The notes under the pieces: model-generated
Databases searched by the model: none
What the model saw: the letters and a program-made list of their open reading frames with translations, nothing else
Told to the model about the DNA's origin: nothing
Program-made: the position numbers and the translations under genes
Shown here: positions 12,361 to 25,188 of the stretch, in pieces
How positions within the stretch are numbered: the first letter of the stretch is position 1
Layout: the number at the start of each line of letters is the position of its first letter
Origin: Megalonaias nervosa
Taxonomy: Eukaryota > Mollusca > Bivalvia > Unionida > Unionidae
Assembly (NCBI GenBank): GCA_016617855.1
Contig: JAECUM010009780.1
Location: forward strand, 25,659 to 89,658
Direction: 5' to 3'
DNA length: 64,000 nt

Positions 12361-13329
12361 CTAAATTTAAATTTAGGCAGAACCCTAAGAAGGTAAGTAA
12401 AGGCCCAGGAATCCATGCTGACTGTAGAGATTAGCTCGGTTTGTAATGCCAAGTAAGTGGATATACTTTAAGGGTGTGGCCATGTCCAGTTTCTAAGTTA
12501 TGAATTAATAGCCTGATGTGTGTAGGCTTTGGGAGATCCAGGGGACAGTGATGTATGTATAAATGACGGGGGGTTTTTTGATGAAGAGTAAATGACCCTA
12601 ATTGGTCAAAGAAACAAGAATAATCATAACAACATCAATAGATAATATAGCAGTCATGTGCTCCAATCTTTTCTTTCCCTCTACAGTTTTAGTATTTGTG
12701 CGAATTAGAATTCAGAAGCTGATAACTGACAAACTGTGCAATATTATTATCATTTACTGAAATATGTATGATCCACTACTATCCATACCTGCTTAAAGTT
12801 TCAAACAGCAAAGTTAGTTTGTATCAGTAAAACTATATGTTGCACTTCTTTTTGATATAATGGATATACTTTGGTCCCAATTGTTCAAGTAAATGAGTAG
12901 ACTTTATTTGTTTTCCAAAGTTGAAGAGTAGTAGCTGTAAAGTCATATTTTGAGAGAACCGAGAATATGTGCCTATACTATATTTAAGTCACATTTTGAA
13001 TCCTAAAACACACAGGCAAAGACTAATAAATACCGACAGAAAGAACTGGGCCACAGACATGTATATTGCATCTGATACACTTAGTAATCAATAATTGAAG
13101 ATTCTTTGTACAGGCCACACAATTCAGAGCTTAGGGAACACCTTGATTGTGTTTAGTCATTATTCTCAAAAAGTCGTATTTCTCTCTAAGCAGTAAATTA
13201 TTCTTGACTGTTCTACCTTTAAGAGTTTCACTTTTGTAAGATTTATTTATTTTACTTTCCAATGATCAAGTGAGCTGTGTACCTGTCTTCAGTGTATCAG
13301 AAATAAATTTATAATTGGGACCCTGCTCA

Positions 13330-13793
13330 GTAAAGTCAACAGAGCTCTAGTAAAGTTGTCCATCCATCTGTCCATCTACAATTTGGTTTCCTCCAGGTAA
13401 TTTTATTGGCAATTGTCAAGTCAGTATACAGCTAGATATTAATGAGACCTCAGAAGATTTCAGTCTCCAGCCGTCTTTGCTGTCACTGCAGGAGTTACAT
13501 GTACAACGTCTAATTGCTTGTCCTCCTGACAGTAGTTCCTGCAGCTTAACTTTACCAATGATCACTGGATTTTAATGAAATTTGGCATAAAGTTCTACAT
13601 GAATCAGACCTCGGTCTTGTTTTACACTCAGCACACCATGACATTATTTATATGAATTAGGTCCCCCGATTGCTTGTCCTTTTGATTTGGGTTTCCACAA
13701 GATAGTTTTTCAACAAATGTTCACATACATGAATTATGTTCCCTGATTGCTTGATCTTTTGATTTGGTGTTTCCACATGATAGTTTTTCAACC

Positions 13794-13824
<31 letters not shown>

Positions 13825-14560
13825 TTATGTCCCCTGATTGTTTGATCTTTTGATTTAGGTTTCCACAAGAGAGTTTTTCAGCCAAATGTTTACATGAATT
13901 ATGCCCCCTGTTTGCTTGACCTTTTGACTTAAAGTTTCCACAAGATAGTTTTTCAGCCAATTTGGCATTTAGCTTTAGACTTATCATTCTGAATGATTTA
14001 GATATTTGGTGTTCTACAACATTAAATACAGGAGTTATGGGACCTGATTGCCTGATGTCCTGACTTTGGTATCTGCAGCATAACTTTGCTAAGCTTTGTT
14101 TGATTTTAACCAGATTTGGTTGGCAGCTTTATAGTGAAAAGATCAAACATTTAAAGAGTTTAGTTTCCAGCAATCTACAGCATCACTTTCAGGAACTGTG
14201 GTACCAGATTGACTGTCATCCTGATTTAGTTTTCACAGCACACCTTTGCTAGTCTTGATTGTTTTCAACCAAATTTGTAATGAAGTTAGACCTTGAATGA
14301 TATTTATTTCATATATTATACTTCATCATTTAGAAGAGTTATGACCCCTGATTGCCATTCCTCATAACTTTGGTTCGACAGCGTAACTTTACAAGTAAAT
14401 GTTGGATTTCAACCAAATTTGTCTTGCACCAGCATTCAGTATCATTATTTAGTGGATTATGGCCATTGAATGCCCATCTGTTCGTAAATTTGCTTTTCAA
14501 ACAAAAGTGCTTCTGTTTAATAAGTCCCTACTGAGTCAATTATAGTTAGATTGGTACTTG
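13330..14560. repeat. Degenerate ~150-bp tandem repeat (minisatellite-core element)
   Basis: Phrases recur in the same order: AGGAGTTATG, CCCCTGATTGCTTG, TTTGGTTTCTGCAGC, TAACTTTACCA, TTTTAACCAAATTTGG, CATGCAGC. Units are strongly diverged, and a short (TA)n at 13794-13821 interrupts one. The family reappears near 36120-36480. Confidence 0.7.
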
Positions 14561-14624
14561 GTGATGCACATGTACTTAACAACTCTAGTTTATTGTTTTC
14601 CAACTTTTTCATAATAAATCAGTA

Positions 14625-15356
14625 TAATAGACACCTGTCTTACATATTTAACATATGTATAAAAACACCTGTCTTACATATTTAACATCTGTATAAAAAC
14701 ACCTGTCTTACATATTTAACATCTGTATAATAGACACCTGTCTTATATATTTAACATCTGTATAAAAACACCTGTCTTACATATTTAACTTATGTATAAT
14801 AGACACTTGTCTTACATATTTAACATATGTATAATAGACACCTGTCTTATTTATTTAACATCTGTATAAAAACACCTGTCTTACACATTTAACATCTTTA
14901 TAATAGACGCCTGTCTTACATATCTAACATCTGTATAATAGACACCTGTCTTACATATTTAACATCTGTAAAAAAAACACCTGTCTTACTTATTTAACAT
15001 CTGTATAAAAACACCTGTCTTACATATTTAACATCTGTATAAAAACACCTGTCTTACATATTTAACATTTGTATAATATACACCTGTCTTATATATTTAA
15101 CATCTGTATAAAAACACCTGTCTTACATATTTAACATCTGTATAATAGACACCTGTCTTGCATATTTAACATCTGTATAAAAACACCTGTCTTACATATT
15201 TAACATCTGTATAATAGACGCCTGTCTTACATATTTAACATCTGTATAAAAAACACCAATCTTATATGTTTGACTTCTGTATAAAAGACACCTGTCATAC
15301 ATGTTTAACATCTGTATGAAAGACATATTTAACATCTATATTAAAAACACCTGTCT
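14625..15356. repeat. 34/35-bp tandem repeat, about 21 copies
   Basis: The unit is about ACACCTGTCTTACATATTTA plus ACATCTGTATAAAA, with measured spacings of 34 and 35. Two unit types differ at the end (GTATAAAAAC versus GTATAATAGAC) and are intermixed. Confidence 0.93.
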
Positions 15357-15754
15357 ATAAAGTCCCTTGAGTGTCCTGTTTTTACAGGTTTTTCTGTATG
15401 TAAATAAGGATTCCACCTTTCCAGTCATTGGCAAGAACCTTGGTTAAAAGATCAGGAACCAGATGCCATTATTTAAGTACAGTGTTGCAAGTTACATCAA
15501 GTCCCATTATGTCAAATATATTTAGAAAAGTGATTCTAAATGGAACTAAGTCTTTCTTTTGGATACAAATTTGATCAGTTTGGTTTACAATTTCCAGAGT
15601 AAATGGCAAAAGTTTGAAATGTATGTCTTTGAAATGCTTTAAATTTTATTTTGATACCAGTTTGTTGATGCATTTAAGCTGGTGCTGAGAGTTGCGTTGC
15701 TTATTACAATTTGTTTGTCAATAGGAAATTAATTTGTTAATGCAGTTAAATTGA

Positions 15755-16362
15755 TAGTATTTATATGTGAAGACAATTAAAGTCATACACAGTATTTATG
15801 TGTAAAGACAATTACATTCACAGACAGTAATTATACATTATGGTAGTCAAATTCATATGCAATATTTATGTTAAGGCAATTAAATTCATACACAGTATTT
15901 ATATGTAAAGACAATTACATTCACGGACAGTAATTATACATTATGACAGTCAAATTTATATGCAGTATTTATGTTAAGGCAATTAAATTCATACACAGTA
16001 TCTATATGTTAAGACAATTAAGGTCATGCATAGTGTTTATATGTTAAGCCAATTACATTCACACAGTAATTTTACATTATGGCAATTAAATCCATACACA
16101 GTATTTATATGTTAAGGCAACAGTATTTATACATGTATGTTAATGCAGCTAAATTCATACACAGAATTTATATGTTAAGGCAATTCATACATAGAATTTA
16201 TATGTTAAGGCAATTCATACACAGTATTTATATGTTAAGGCAATGAAATTCATACACAGAATTTATTTGTTAAGGCAATTCATACACAGTATTTTATATG
16301 TTACGGCAATTCATGCATAGTATTTTATATGTTAAGGCAATTCATAAACAATAATTTATTGA
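15755..16362. repeat. Irregular ~35-bp tandem repeat
   Basis: Units around CAATTAAATTCATACACAGT plus ATTTATATGTTAAGG repeat with many indels. Larger double units occur near the left end. Confidence 0.85.
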
Positions 16363-17989
16363 ATATAGTGGTTAATAATGTAAGAATAAAAATCGTACAT
16401 AGTACAGTTGTCTCAAACTGAAAAAACCCTCAGTATACTGCTGCCCCCATTACAATGCAGATATGTTCTAACTTGTATCCCATTGATTTGCTTGAAATTT
16501 TGTTTTATCATTGCTGCATGAATTATTTTGGTTTATGTTCTCAGCTAATGAGAAGCAGTCATAAGTTCCTCATATGTTTCCTTCATTTTTCTCCATTTTT
16601 GATGGAATCCATTGCATCAGTTTTAAGTTAAAATGCACAAAGGCTATCTTTTTATGTCAGGCTGTGTAAATCAGCTTAAGTTATGTTTCAGTGTCTGGAA
16701 ATTGTTGCATTTGATTTAGATGACTAATGTTTAGTACAAATGAATTTTCTGGAAACCCACTGCATCATATCTTTTGCTTTGTCATCCTTAGCGAAAGTTA
16801 AGAGGCTGAGGTCAGTGAATATATTATTTTCTGTTTAGGCATTAATTGTGCTTTTCATTCAGTGCAAGTAACATTCTTCACTGGCAAGCAAAAGTTAAGA
16901 AAAAAAAATATGAAAGATTTTCTTTGCATGTACAATAGAATGCTGTAACAGCTGCTTGCCTCAGTTAGTGTAGTGATACACTATAATGTGGTTTACATTT
17001 ATGCCTACTATGAGCATTGATATTAAGTGGAGGCAGTGTGTATTAGGTATGCCAGAATTCTTTGGAAAGAATCTGAACTCATATTTGTAACCTTTCTTTG
17101 AGCTAGTTTTTTTCGTGTGTTTCTGCCATCTTTTGAACCAAGCAAGCCATGCATTATCCCTTATTACGTAACGCACCTGTTATTATTAGATGCCACCCCA
17201 CAAGTTGAGTCTTTCAAGTGGTGCAAGTTTTATTGGTTCTGTATAATTAAAGAACACAAAGAAAGTGCAATAAATCTGTTTAATTTAATATGTTACTGCA
17301 ACATACTTATCAATTTGAAAAATAAATATGCATAAGCTGGTGGTAAGTAAATATTTACCATGCCCATGTGTCACAGAGGAAATTAAAGTTTCTTATTTGA
17401 TTAAACTGTTATTTATCAATTTCCTGCCTCTCCTGTGTTGCTCAAAAAAACATAAGCCAGTGACAGAAATTGTACGTCATAATGAGGGCTGTATACATAA
17501 AGTCATGAACAACAAACTGATTTCTCTGCATGCCAATCAACTGATATCAACTGTTATCAACAAGAAATTGACTAATTGCATGCATTATACACTCGAGTAT
17601 GATGAAATCTTGTTAACAAGTGCCTATGTTGTTATAAGCATATGTGGAAAATAGCACCCAAGTGTCCTCCAGTAGTTTTGTAGCATAAGCAAGTACCTGT
17701 TTATGTGTTAAAGAAAGTCAGTACCAAAGTCATAAAAATCGTGTTACTTTGGACTATTCTGGCTTGACTTTCTGATAGGTGTGATATACATTGTACTGTT
17801 GTGTTAATGCCTTGGGGTTGTTTTTTGTTGTCTTTGTATCAGTCATCTTTATGCAGCATTCTGCAAAATCTGATTGATAGCTTAAAGAAATAATCTTTAT
17901 TGATAAGCATGTATTTGAATTAACCATCTACATGTACGCCAATCTAATTAAAATCTGATGGGTGCCAGTAAAGGATTATCTTCTGGATC

Positions 17990-17991
<2 letters not shown>

Positions 17992-18020
<29 letters not shown>

Positions 18021-18276
18021 CATGTGGGGTTTTTTTTAGTGATACTCAAGCACTGGGGCATTATGCTGCAGACATGTAACATCATGTCACATCCAGTCAC
18101 ATTATCCTGACACAAGATCAACCAGTCCTAATACTAACCTCTTAATGCTGAGTGCCAAACAAGGCAGTGCTAGTAGCATATTTATAAGTCTTAGGTATGG
18201 CTCGGTAATGGTTCGAACCCATAACCTCCTCCATCTGAGGTAGATGCTCTAACCACTTAGGCCACCAGAGCAGAAT
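17992..18276 (-). mobile_element. SINE family A, copy 4, internally deleted
   Basis: (GT)n at 17992-18019 precedes the reverse body. The stretch between the tail and GTGATACTCAAGCACTGGGG is shorter than in the other copies, so about 60 bases of the 3' body are missing. The head ends at AGGCCACCAGAGCAG. Confidence 0.85.
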
Positions 18277-19040
18277 TCTTTTGTAGTAATTTATGAGATA
18301 TAGTGTTACATTTACGGCAGAGAGATCGTAATCAGTCAGAGATAGTGTTACATTTACAGCAGGGAGAGGTATCATCTGTAGAGACATTATGTTATGAAAG
18401 ACATTTTTCACTTTAATAAATTCAACAGTTCTCCTTTGATGAATTTAAGGGTGAATAACACATAACGTCATAGCATGAGAACTCATTACATCAGAGATTT
18501 GCATTTTAATCAGTTTGCTCTTTGTGCTTATTATATACAAATTTTACTGTATACTACTCAATATTTCAAAGAAAATAAATTACGTACAGGATGATCAAAA
18601 TGATATATGTCATTAATAGTGAATGGGCAAGTCCTGTGCTCTTACATATATCTGACTCGGTTACATACCTGCAGTCACTCATCATTACAGTTTCAGGAAT
18701 TCATGTCTCAGGGATTTATAATGTCTCACCCCTATTTCTGGTTACTAAGGAATTCTACTGTATCACGAAAACTATTTGGTATCCCCCACAAATTTTGAGT
18801 GGTATATTTCACTCAGCAGATGATGTCATAACAATCAGATTACTTATAGGGTGTCATTTATTTTAAAATGATCTATATTACTAATCTGTCTAAACTTTAC
18901 TTTGAGTGCAGTTTAACTGTAAATTCATATATAGTCTACCTGTATCCAGGCTTCATCAGAACTGCTAGCAATGATGAGTATTTGTCAGGCATGCAGGTAT
19001 TGGTTCAGTTCATTTATTCATGGTGGTTATGCCATGAAGT

Positions 19041-19299
19041 TTGGTTTGGTCTGGTTTTGTGTGTTTAATGCCATTTTTTAGCACATGATAGGCTATTCAT
19101 GGCAGCGAGTATATTTGGTGGAGGAAGAACCCAGGGAAACCCGGGGAAGAACTACCAACCCATGGGGATCTACCAGCAAGCTTTGTCACATACCTACTTT
19201 GGCCTGAGCCAAGACTTGAACTCAACACAAACAGAGGTGGGATGTCATTCATCTGCAGAGACGAGCTCCTTGGACCACCTGGTCACCCAGGGCCCCAGG
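19041..19299 (-). mobile_element. SINE family B, copy 2
   Basis: The most complete copy of the family. From the right on the minus strand it has a tRNA-like head CTGGGTGACCAGGTGGTCCA, a B box within GTTGAGTTCAAGTCTTGG, the body, and the tail with ATGGCATTAAACACACAAAA and a (CCAAA)-like end. Confidence 0.8.
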
Positions 19300-19480
19300 C
19301 ATGCCAAGAATGTCATAATTTATTTTTTAAATAAATTGATAGGTTCATGCAGCTTACTCATTGCAAGTTCCCAATGTCTAAATTACCGTATATTTTCGAT
19401 CTGCACCATCTACTTTTACAACATTGTAACATCTTTTGTTATATTTTTATATTGACTTAGTCTTGTACTTGTCATTTTGA

Positions 19481-19803
19481 GGTGACCGCTCCGGTGCCTA
19501 GTGGTTAGAGCATCCGCATCAGATGTGGGAGGTCGTGGGTTTGATCCCCGGCCAAGTCATACCAAAGACTTACAAAAATGGTACTAACAGCTGCCTCACT
19601 TGGCGCTCAGCATTAGGAGGTTAGTATTAGGACTGGTTGGCCTGGTGTCAGGATAATGTGACTGGGTGGGACATCATGCTACATGTCTGTGGCATGATGT
19701 CCCAGTGCTAGACATCATTATAAACTGCCACACTGCAGACATCATAGCGATATGACTGAAAATTTTTTAAAGCTACATTAAAATCCAAATCACACACACA
19801 CAT
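19481..19803 (+). mobile_element. SINE family A, copy 5
   Basis: Full length: GACCGCTCCGGTGCCTAGTG (one G lost in the A-box region), B box GGGTTTGATCCCC, body, and the tail TTAAAATCCAAATCACACAC ending in (CA)n. Confidence 0.92.
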
Positions 19804-20287
19804 CATTTTGAGGCAGAAGCTTCAATAGATACTGTGAGGACTGTTCATGTTTTGGTATTTTGTGGTCCCATTTTTTTGTTTGGTACTCTTTGACTCTCAT
19901 TTCTCCCATGCTGCCCAGCCTTATTGTACCTATATACAGTGTTACTTAATTTTGCTTCCATTCTTTGGATTTCAAATAAACAAGAAGTATTTTTATATAT
20001 AATGTCTAGTAGGTCATTCGTAATCAGTGGTATGCTATGTACTATAGGCAAAGGTAATTGATCCACTTCGTTCCACACATGTGGAATGAAGTGGTTCAAC
20101 AGTCCTTGGCTTTTGAAGATGGTGGTATAGGTGCATCACAGACATATTTAAAAGAAAAACATGTCATTGCACAGTTTATATCATCTTTGAAGTTTTCAGC
20201 TTAACTTTAAAATACACCACCCTGCTCAGAGGAATCATCAAAGTGCCCTGTGTTATAAGAAACAAACTTTATACTGACCAATATTTC

Positions 20288-20598
20288 AGCTGTGGTGGTC
20301 AAGAGGCTAGATCGTCTGCCTTAGATGCAGGAGGTGGCCGGTTTGAATATAACATCTCAATCTCTAAGCCTTATACATCGCTTTTGGCTAGGTGAGAAAA
20401 AAGTTCATCAGTTGATTGATTGGTGTTGAACACAGCACATAAAACATGAAAGGTTAGCATGCCAAGCAAGTGCAGTAAGGTGTCATTCCTGCTAGCATAT
20501 AATAATGGATGACCAGACCAGGTATGGGCAGGAATCAAACCTGCATCCTTCTGGTTGGACATCTAGCATGCTAACCAATGACCCACTGCAGCTCCAAA
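20288..20598. mobile_element. Two opposed tRNA-like SINE heads
   Basis: The left head on + (GTGGTGGTCAAGAGGCTAGA ... GGCCGGTTTGAATAT) and the right head on minus (B box GGTTTGATTCC, A box TGGTTAGCATGC at 20598-20525) face each other across about 170 bases. This could be two SINEs inserted in opposite orientation, or a fused composite. Confidence 0.6.
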
Positions 20599-21354
20599 CA
20601 CAAGTATGGATCAGTTGCACACAAAGCTTGCATAAGATATGTAATCAGATGTCAATTAAATACTTTTTCTCAATAAACATCCGTTTATTATTCACAATTA
20701 TTAAGCCACAAATGAGCTGGCTTGCACGTCTGAGGCATTGTTCTTCAAAAATGGTCAAAAATAAATCCCTATACCTAAATTTGTCAAAATGTTCAGAGTT
20801 GATGCCAATGTAGGATGGGGCATTTTCACAACTGATGATATGCATCTATTAGCAACTTTATTACCAATTCAACAACAGTGTGTGAAGCGATAATAAAAGC
20901 TTCATCACCATAATTAAAAGAGCTGGTTACAAAAATGTGTTGCAAGTCAAGTTAGAATACATCACCTTCTTAAGATTGTGTGCCATGGTATGAGTATTGA
21001 TACCTTTATTATAAAGATCGTGTTTTGAATGAGAATCTTAAGCAACCTTTGTGGCACTAAAGGTACTACATGTCCTTAATTACTATAATGTAGCAGGTAG
21101 AATAATAAATCAATTATCACAATAGTAAACTGGAAAGCTGGAAGATCGATTCTGAAATATAAAACCAGTGATCAGACATAACTCTTCTTTTTCTTGCCCC
21201 TCCCCTCCACATTCCTAAATGTGAATGTTTGTCTCAAACTGTGTTCAAAAAGGATAAAAAGAAGACTTACATTTTATTAATGTTTTTTTGATGCTGCAAT
21301 ATATTGTACATTTTCATTTTTAATAACCCTGTAGTCCAACAAACAGATGTAAAT

Positions 21355-21605
21355 TTAGTTAGCCGAAGCCCATCATATACTTTCTGTAAACTGTTTGGTT
21401 GGTATAATGCACATATATAAATATAGTTACCCCTAGCCCATGATATACTTTTTTTAGACTGTTGGTTAGTATAATGTACATATATAAATTTAGTTAACCC
21501 AAGCCCATTATATAATTTCTGTGGACTTTTGGTATATTACACATATATCAATTTAGTTAGCCCTAGCCCATTATATACTTTCTGTGGACTGTTGGTCAAT
21601 ATAAT
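21355..21605. repeat. ~66-bp tandem repeat, 4 copies
   Basis: Units hold TTAGTTAGCC, AAGCCCATTATATACTTTCT, GTGGACTGTTGGT and ATAATGTACATATATAAAT in order. Confidence 0.85.
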
Positions 21606-22224
21606 ATACAACCATTTATGCAAAATCCAGAGTTCTGGATCAGTGTGGAAAAGTTTTATAACTGTGTTAAATGAGTGCAATCTCATGGTAGGTAAGCTTC
21701 TGGCAGTGTAAATCTGTATTGAACTTGTTTTGCATGTGGAGCCAGTTAGGATTGCTTCAGTAGTAGTACATGTAAGTCTGTTTTAATAATGCAAAACAAG
21801 TAATGTACAGGAGTGTCTGCAGTCATGGCAGGCTTGGTGACAGTGGCTGTCATTCCTGAGACACTAATTTGTGATATTCACTTTTCTTTCAAATGCTATT
21901 TTTAAATTTATTTATTCAGGAAACATACACTTTATTATTATGCCAATTTCATCATGGTCAGATCCATAGCTTGCAAAAGCAAAGGCTAAATGGTAATGGG
22001 AGAGGAGGGGGAGAATGAAGAACATTAAATTACTGAAGATAGAAATGATTATTGGAATATTATCAATTGTTATCATCTGATAATTGATACTAAGATCACA
22101 ATTTCGATCCCATCGCTACGTTAATGTACTGTTAATTATATTATCATCACTTCACATTGGCAAGAGCAATTACTGAAATAACTGCATAGACAGCACATGT
22201 ATTTAAAGAAAACAGAAATGTGTC

Positions 22225-22600
22225 AATAAGACACAGATGCCCCCACCAATATGATGCATTTAAGGACAAAGTTTTTAAGGTCAATCAGGAGTTATAATTC
22301 TAATATTTTGTCACAAAATAGCAAAAACTGAACTGATGTAGATCATTTACAGTGAAGCTTTATAACAAATTTTTTTCAGTCCAAGAAGTATCGAAAGTTG
22401 TTGACAGGAAACAAAGCTTTGATGCCAATGAAGAGCAAAGTTCTGTGTTGAGCATGGACTATAACTCTATTAAATTTTGTTGAAATATAGTGAAAATCGA
22501 ACACGACCATAGCTTTTTAATGTCAAACTTCATACCAAATTTGCTTGAATCGATGAAGTTCCTTAAAAGTTATCGACTGGAAATAAAATTTCTAATAGAA
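22225..22600. repeat. Dispersed repeat, about two ~125-bp units
   Basis: Two similar blocks read AAAACTGAACTGATGTAGAT/AAAATCGAACACGACCATAG, then AGTGAAGCTTTATAAC/AATGTCAAACTTCATACC, AAATTT, and AAAGTTGTTGACAGGAAACA/AAAGTTATCGACTGGAAATA. The 86-codon frame over the second unit looks incidental. Confidence 0.5.
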
Positions 22601-22977
22601 GTCATGCAATGGACAGGACTGACATATAGTTTAATACACATGAGACGATGTACCCCATCCAAAGATATAGCTGGGACAGAAAAATGCAAGACAATCAGTA
22701 TCCATAAATTGTCAGACATCAACAGTATCCAATATATTCTCACTTTGTGATACAGCAGTACCTCACGGTATGGAAGCCTTTTGGGATTCTACATGCATCA
22801 TTAAAATTGGTTGAATTCTGTACTTTTAGTCCGACCCCTATTACTCCATTTGATTTTAATTAGTGACTGCTGAGAACCAATTACAAAATGCTTTCACATC
22901 ATCAAATATCTTACTTCTGGGTCTAATCTAGAATGGGCAATTGTGGGATTCATGCTGAAAAATCAGTGCATGTGTGA

Positions 22978-23297
22978 ATGTGTGTGTGTGATTTGTATTT
23001 TTAACGTAGCTTTAAGTTTTTCAGTCCTATCGCTACATTGTCTGCAGTCTGGCAGTTTATAGTGATGTCTTGCACTGTGGCATCATACCGCAGACATTTA
23101 GCATCATGTCCCACGCAGTCACATCATCCTGAAACCAGGGGGACCAGTCCTAACACTAACCTCTTAATGCTGAGTGCCTAGCAAGGCAGCTGTTAGTATC
23201 ATTTTGATAAGTCTTTGGTATGACTCGGCCGGGGTTTGAACCCACAACTTCCCGCAATCGAGGTGGATGCTCTAACCACTAGGCCACCATAGCGGTC
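22978..23297 (-). mobile_element. SINE family A, copy 6
   Basis: A full-length reverse copy from (TG)n and GATTTGTATTTTTAACGTAG to the head CACTAGGCCACCATAGCGGT. The B box appears as GGGGTTTGAACCCAC on +. Confidence 0.9.
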
Positions 23298-23916
23298 TAT
23301 AAGGCTTTATATTTGGTTCTGTGTCTGATGTCTCTCTCAGTCAACATTTGCTGTTTTGGAGACTTACAATATTCCTCAGAATATTTTTTTCCAAAGTTTT
23401 GTCATCCAGAGTAGCCTCCCCTAGTTTGGCTTCTGTGGCAACTTGGAAAATAACCTCTCTTTGACTTGTTCTCAAAAATGACTTAATATACATTTATTGC
23501 CTCCAATATTAGTCGTATTATTTCAGTCTAAGCCAATCCCTGCGTAGATTGATAAAATTTATTTCATTGTCAGCCAACCCCAGTATAGACTGATAAAATT
23601 TGTCTCATTGTTGGCTGGTCCCTGAGTAGATTCATAAAATATATTTCAGTCTAAGTCAGTCCCTGAGTAGATCGATGACATCTGTTTCAGTGTCATCCAT
23701 TCCATGAATAGATTGATAAAATCTCAGTGTCGGCCAACCCCTGAATTGATTAGTAAAATCTATCTCATTGTCATTCTGTCCCATTAATAGATTAATAAAA
23801 TCTATCTCAGTGTCAGCCAATCCTTGAATTGATTGATAAAATCTATCTCAGTGTCAGCCAATCCCTGAATAGACTAATAAAATCTATCTCAGTATCAGCC
23901 ATTCCCTAGACTAATA

Positions 23917-25188
23917 CAGTAAAACTTGTTATGAGAGACCGCCCCTTCTGCCAACAAAAAGCAGTCTCTCAAGACAGGTGGTCTCTCATAGCAGGCTTGT
24001 ACAAAAAGACCAGTTTCCAAGGTCCAGTTTCAGAACAATTTCAAGAAAAATAACCACAATCACTATACATATATTCTATTCTTTATTAATATTTATTCCT
24101 AAAAAAAATATTATATGCATTCATCTAAAACAAAATTATATAGCAATAAAGATATACTTCTGTCATTAAACATGAAATCACATTTACATTTGAAGATCAC
24201 ATATTTTAGCATATGAAATCGTTTCTGAATTACTTCTTTTTCTTTATAACAACCTAAATTTGTTTTACTGACATTTAAACCGCTTTTTTGCGAGTGGTCT
24301 GCTCTTTTTCACTTCTTTCAGTTACAATAATTATTTTCTCCAGCCTTAAAATTTGTCTGGTTTAATAAACAATGACCTTATTCACCCCCGGCAATACGGA
24401 TTAACTCTAAAGCTCTAAAGACAAATAATATATGCGACCACTACATCAACTTTGGCACCACAACGGCAATTCGTGACATGTACATTAGCCTGGTTTATGG
24501 ACTGTACCATCCTTCACCGGTAGCAACAATCCTTTTTTTTTTTTTATTATATTCCTTTTATGCTTGTTTTTGATCAGAATAATCATTACTAATCAAGCGG
24601 TCATTGTAACAATTGATTACATATAGGTCAGTGGTGTCCGTCTGTTCTCGCGATACAGTTGTTCACATGGATGTCGGGTTCTTCAATTAAGGCCGGGAAG
24701 CAGGCTAAGTGCAGAAATAATTAGTCTGGTTCCCCGCTTTGTATGCTCCCTGCATTGCTCACCCCTATACAAATAGCAGAGAAAAACACAGGGAGCATAC
24801 GAAGCATGGAACCAGACTAGGAAATAATCTACATATACTTTAGTCTGGTTTACGACAGAAACACTATAAGCATAGCTAAAATATTCACACATCGGTAGCC
24901 AGCCTATTTTTAAAAATTTTTTTGTTTTTATTTAGAATGGTATGAGCGGTCGTTCTTACAGGGATTAAATAAAGGTTGGTGGAGTTTATCCTCGTTTTTG
25001 CGATGTGGTTGTTCATAGCAGTGTCGAAATGCATATTTTGCCAAGACATCGATGTCGCTGGTCGCGTTCAGCAGGTGGTCGCTCATAACAGAGCGTTTAT
25101 ATAATAAAATCAATCCATGCAATATGATTGTGGTTGGAAATGACAGGTGGTCGCTCATAGCAGAGGTCACTCATGACAGTTTTTACTG
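23917..25188. mobile_element. pogo/Tigger-like non-autonomous element, 1272 bp, TA duplication
   Basis: The left end CAGTAAAACTTGTTATGAGA and the right end, read inverted, CAGTAAAAACTGTCATGAGT match with few changes. Both are flanked by TA (23915-23916 and 25189-25190). Subterminal GGTGGTCGCTCATAGCAG-type motifs repeat near both ends. CAGTAAAAC termini with a TA duplication are typical of pogo/Tigger members of the Tc1/mariner superfamily. No transposase is present, so it is mobilised in trans or dead. Confidence 0.85.
24722..24820. mobile_element. Foldback MITE, 8-bp target duplication (hAT-like)
   Basis: Arms TAGTCTGGTTCC...ATGCTCCCTG and its inverse CAGGGAGCAT...GGAACCAGACTA pair over about 31 bases around a short loop. 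GAAATAAT flanks both sides (24714-24721 and 24821-24828). An 8-bp duplication with a TAG/CTA-ended inverted repeat fits the hAT superfamily. It sits inside the pogo-like element. Confidence 0.75.

Noticed and set aside
14625..15356. CRISPR-like repeat array
   Set aside because: Units are contiguous with no spacers, copies are diverged, and the genome is eukaryotic. The same applies to the arrays at 53217 and 35260.
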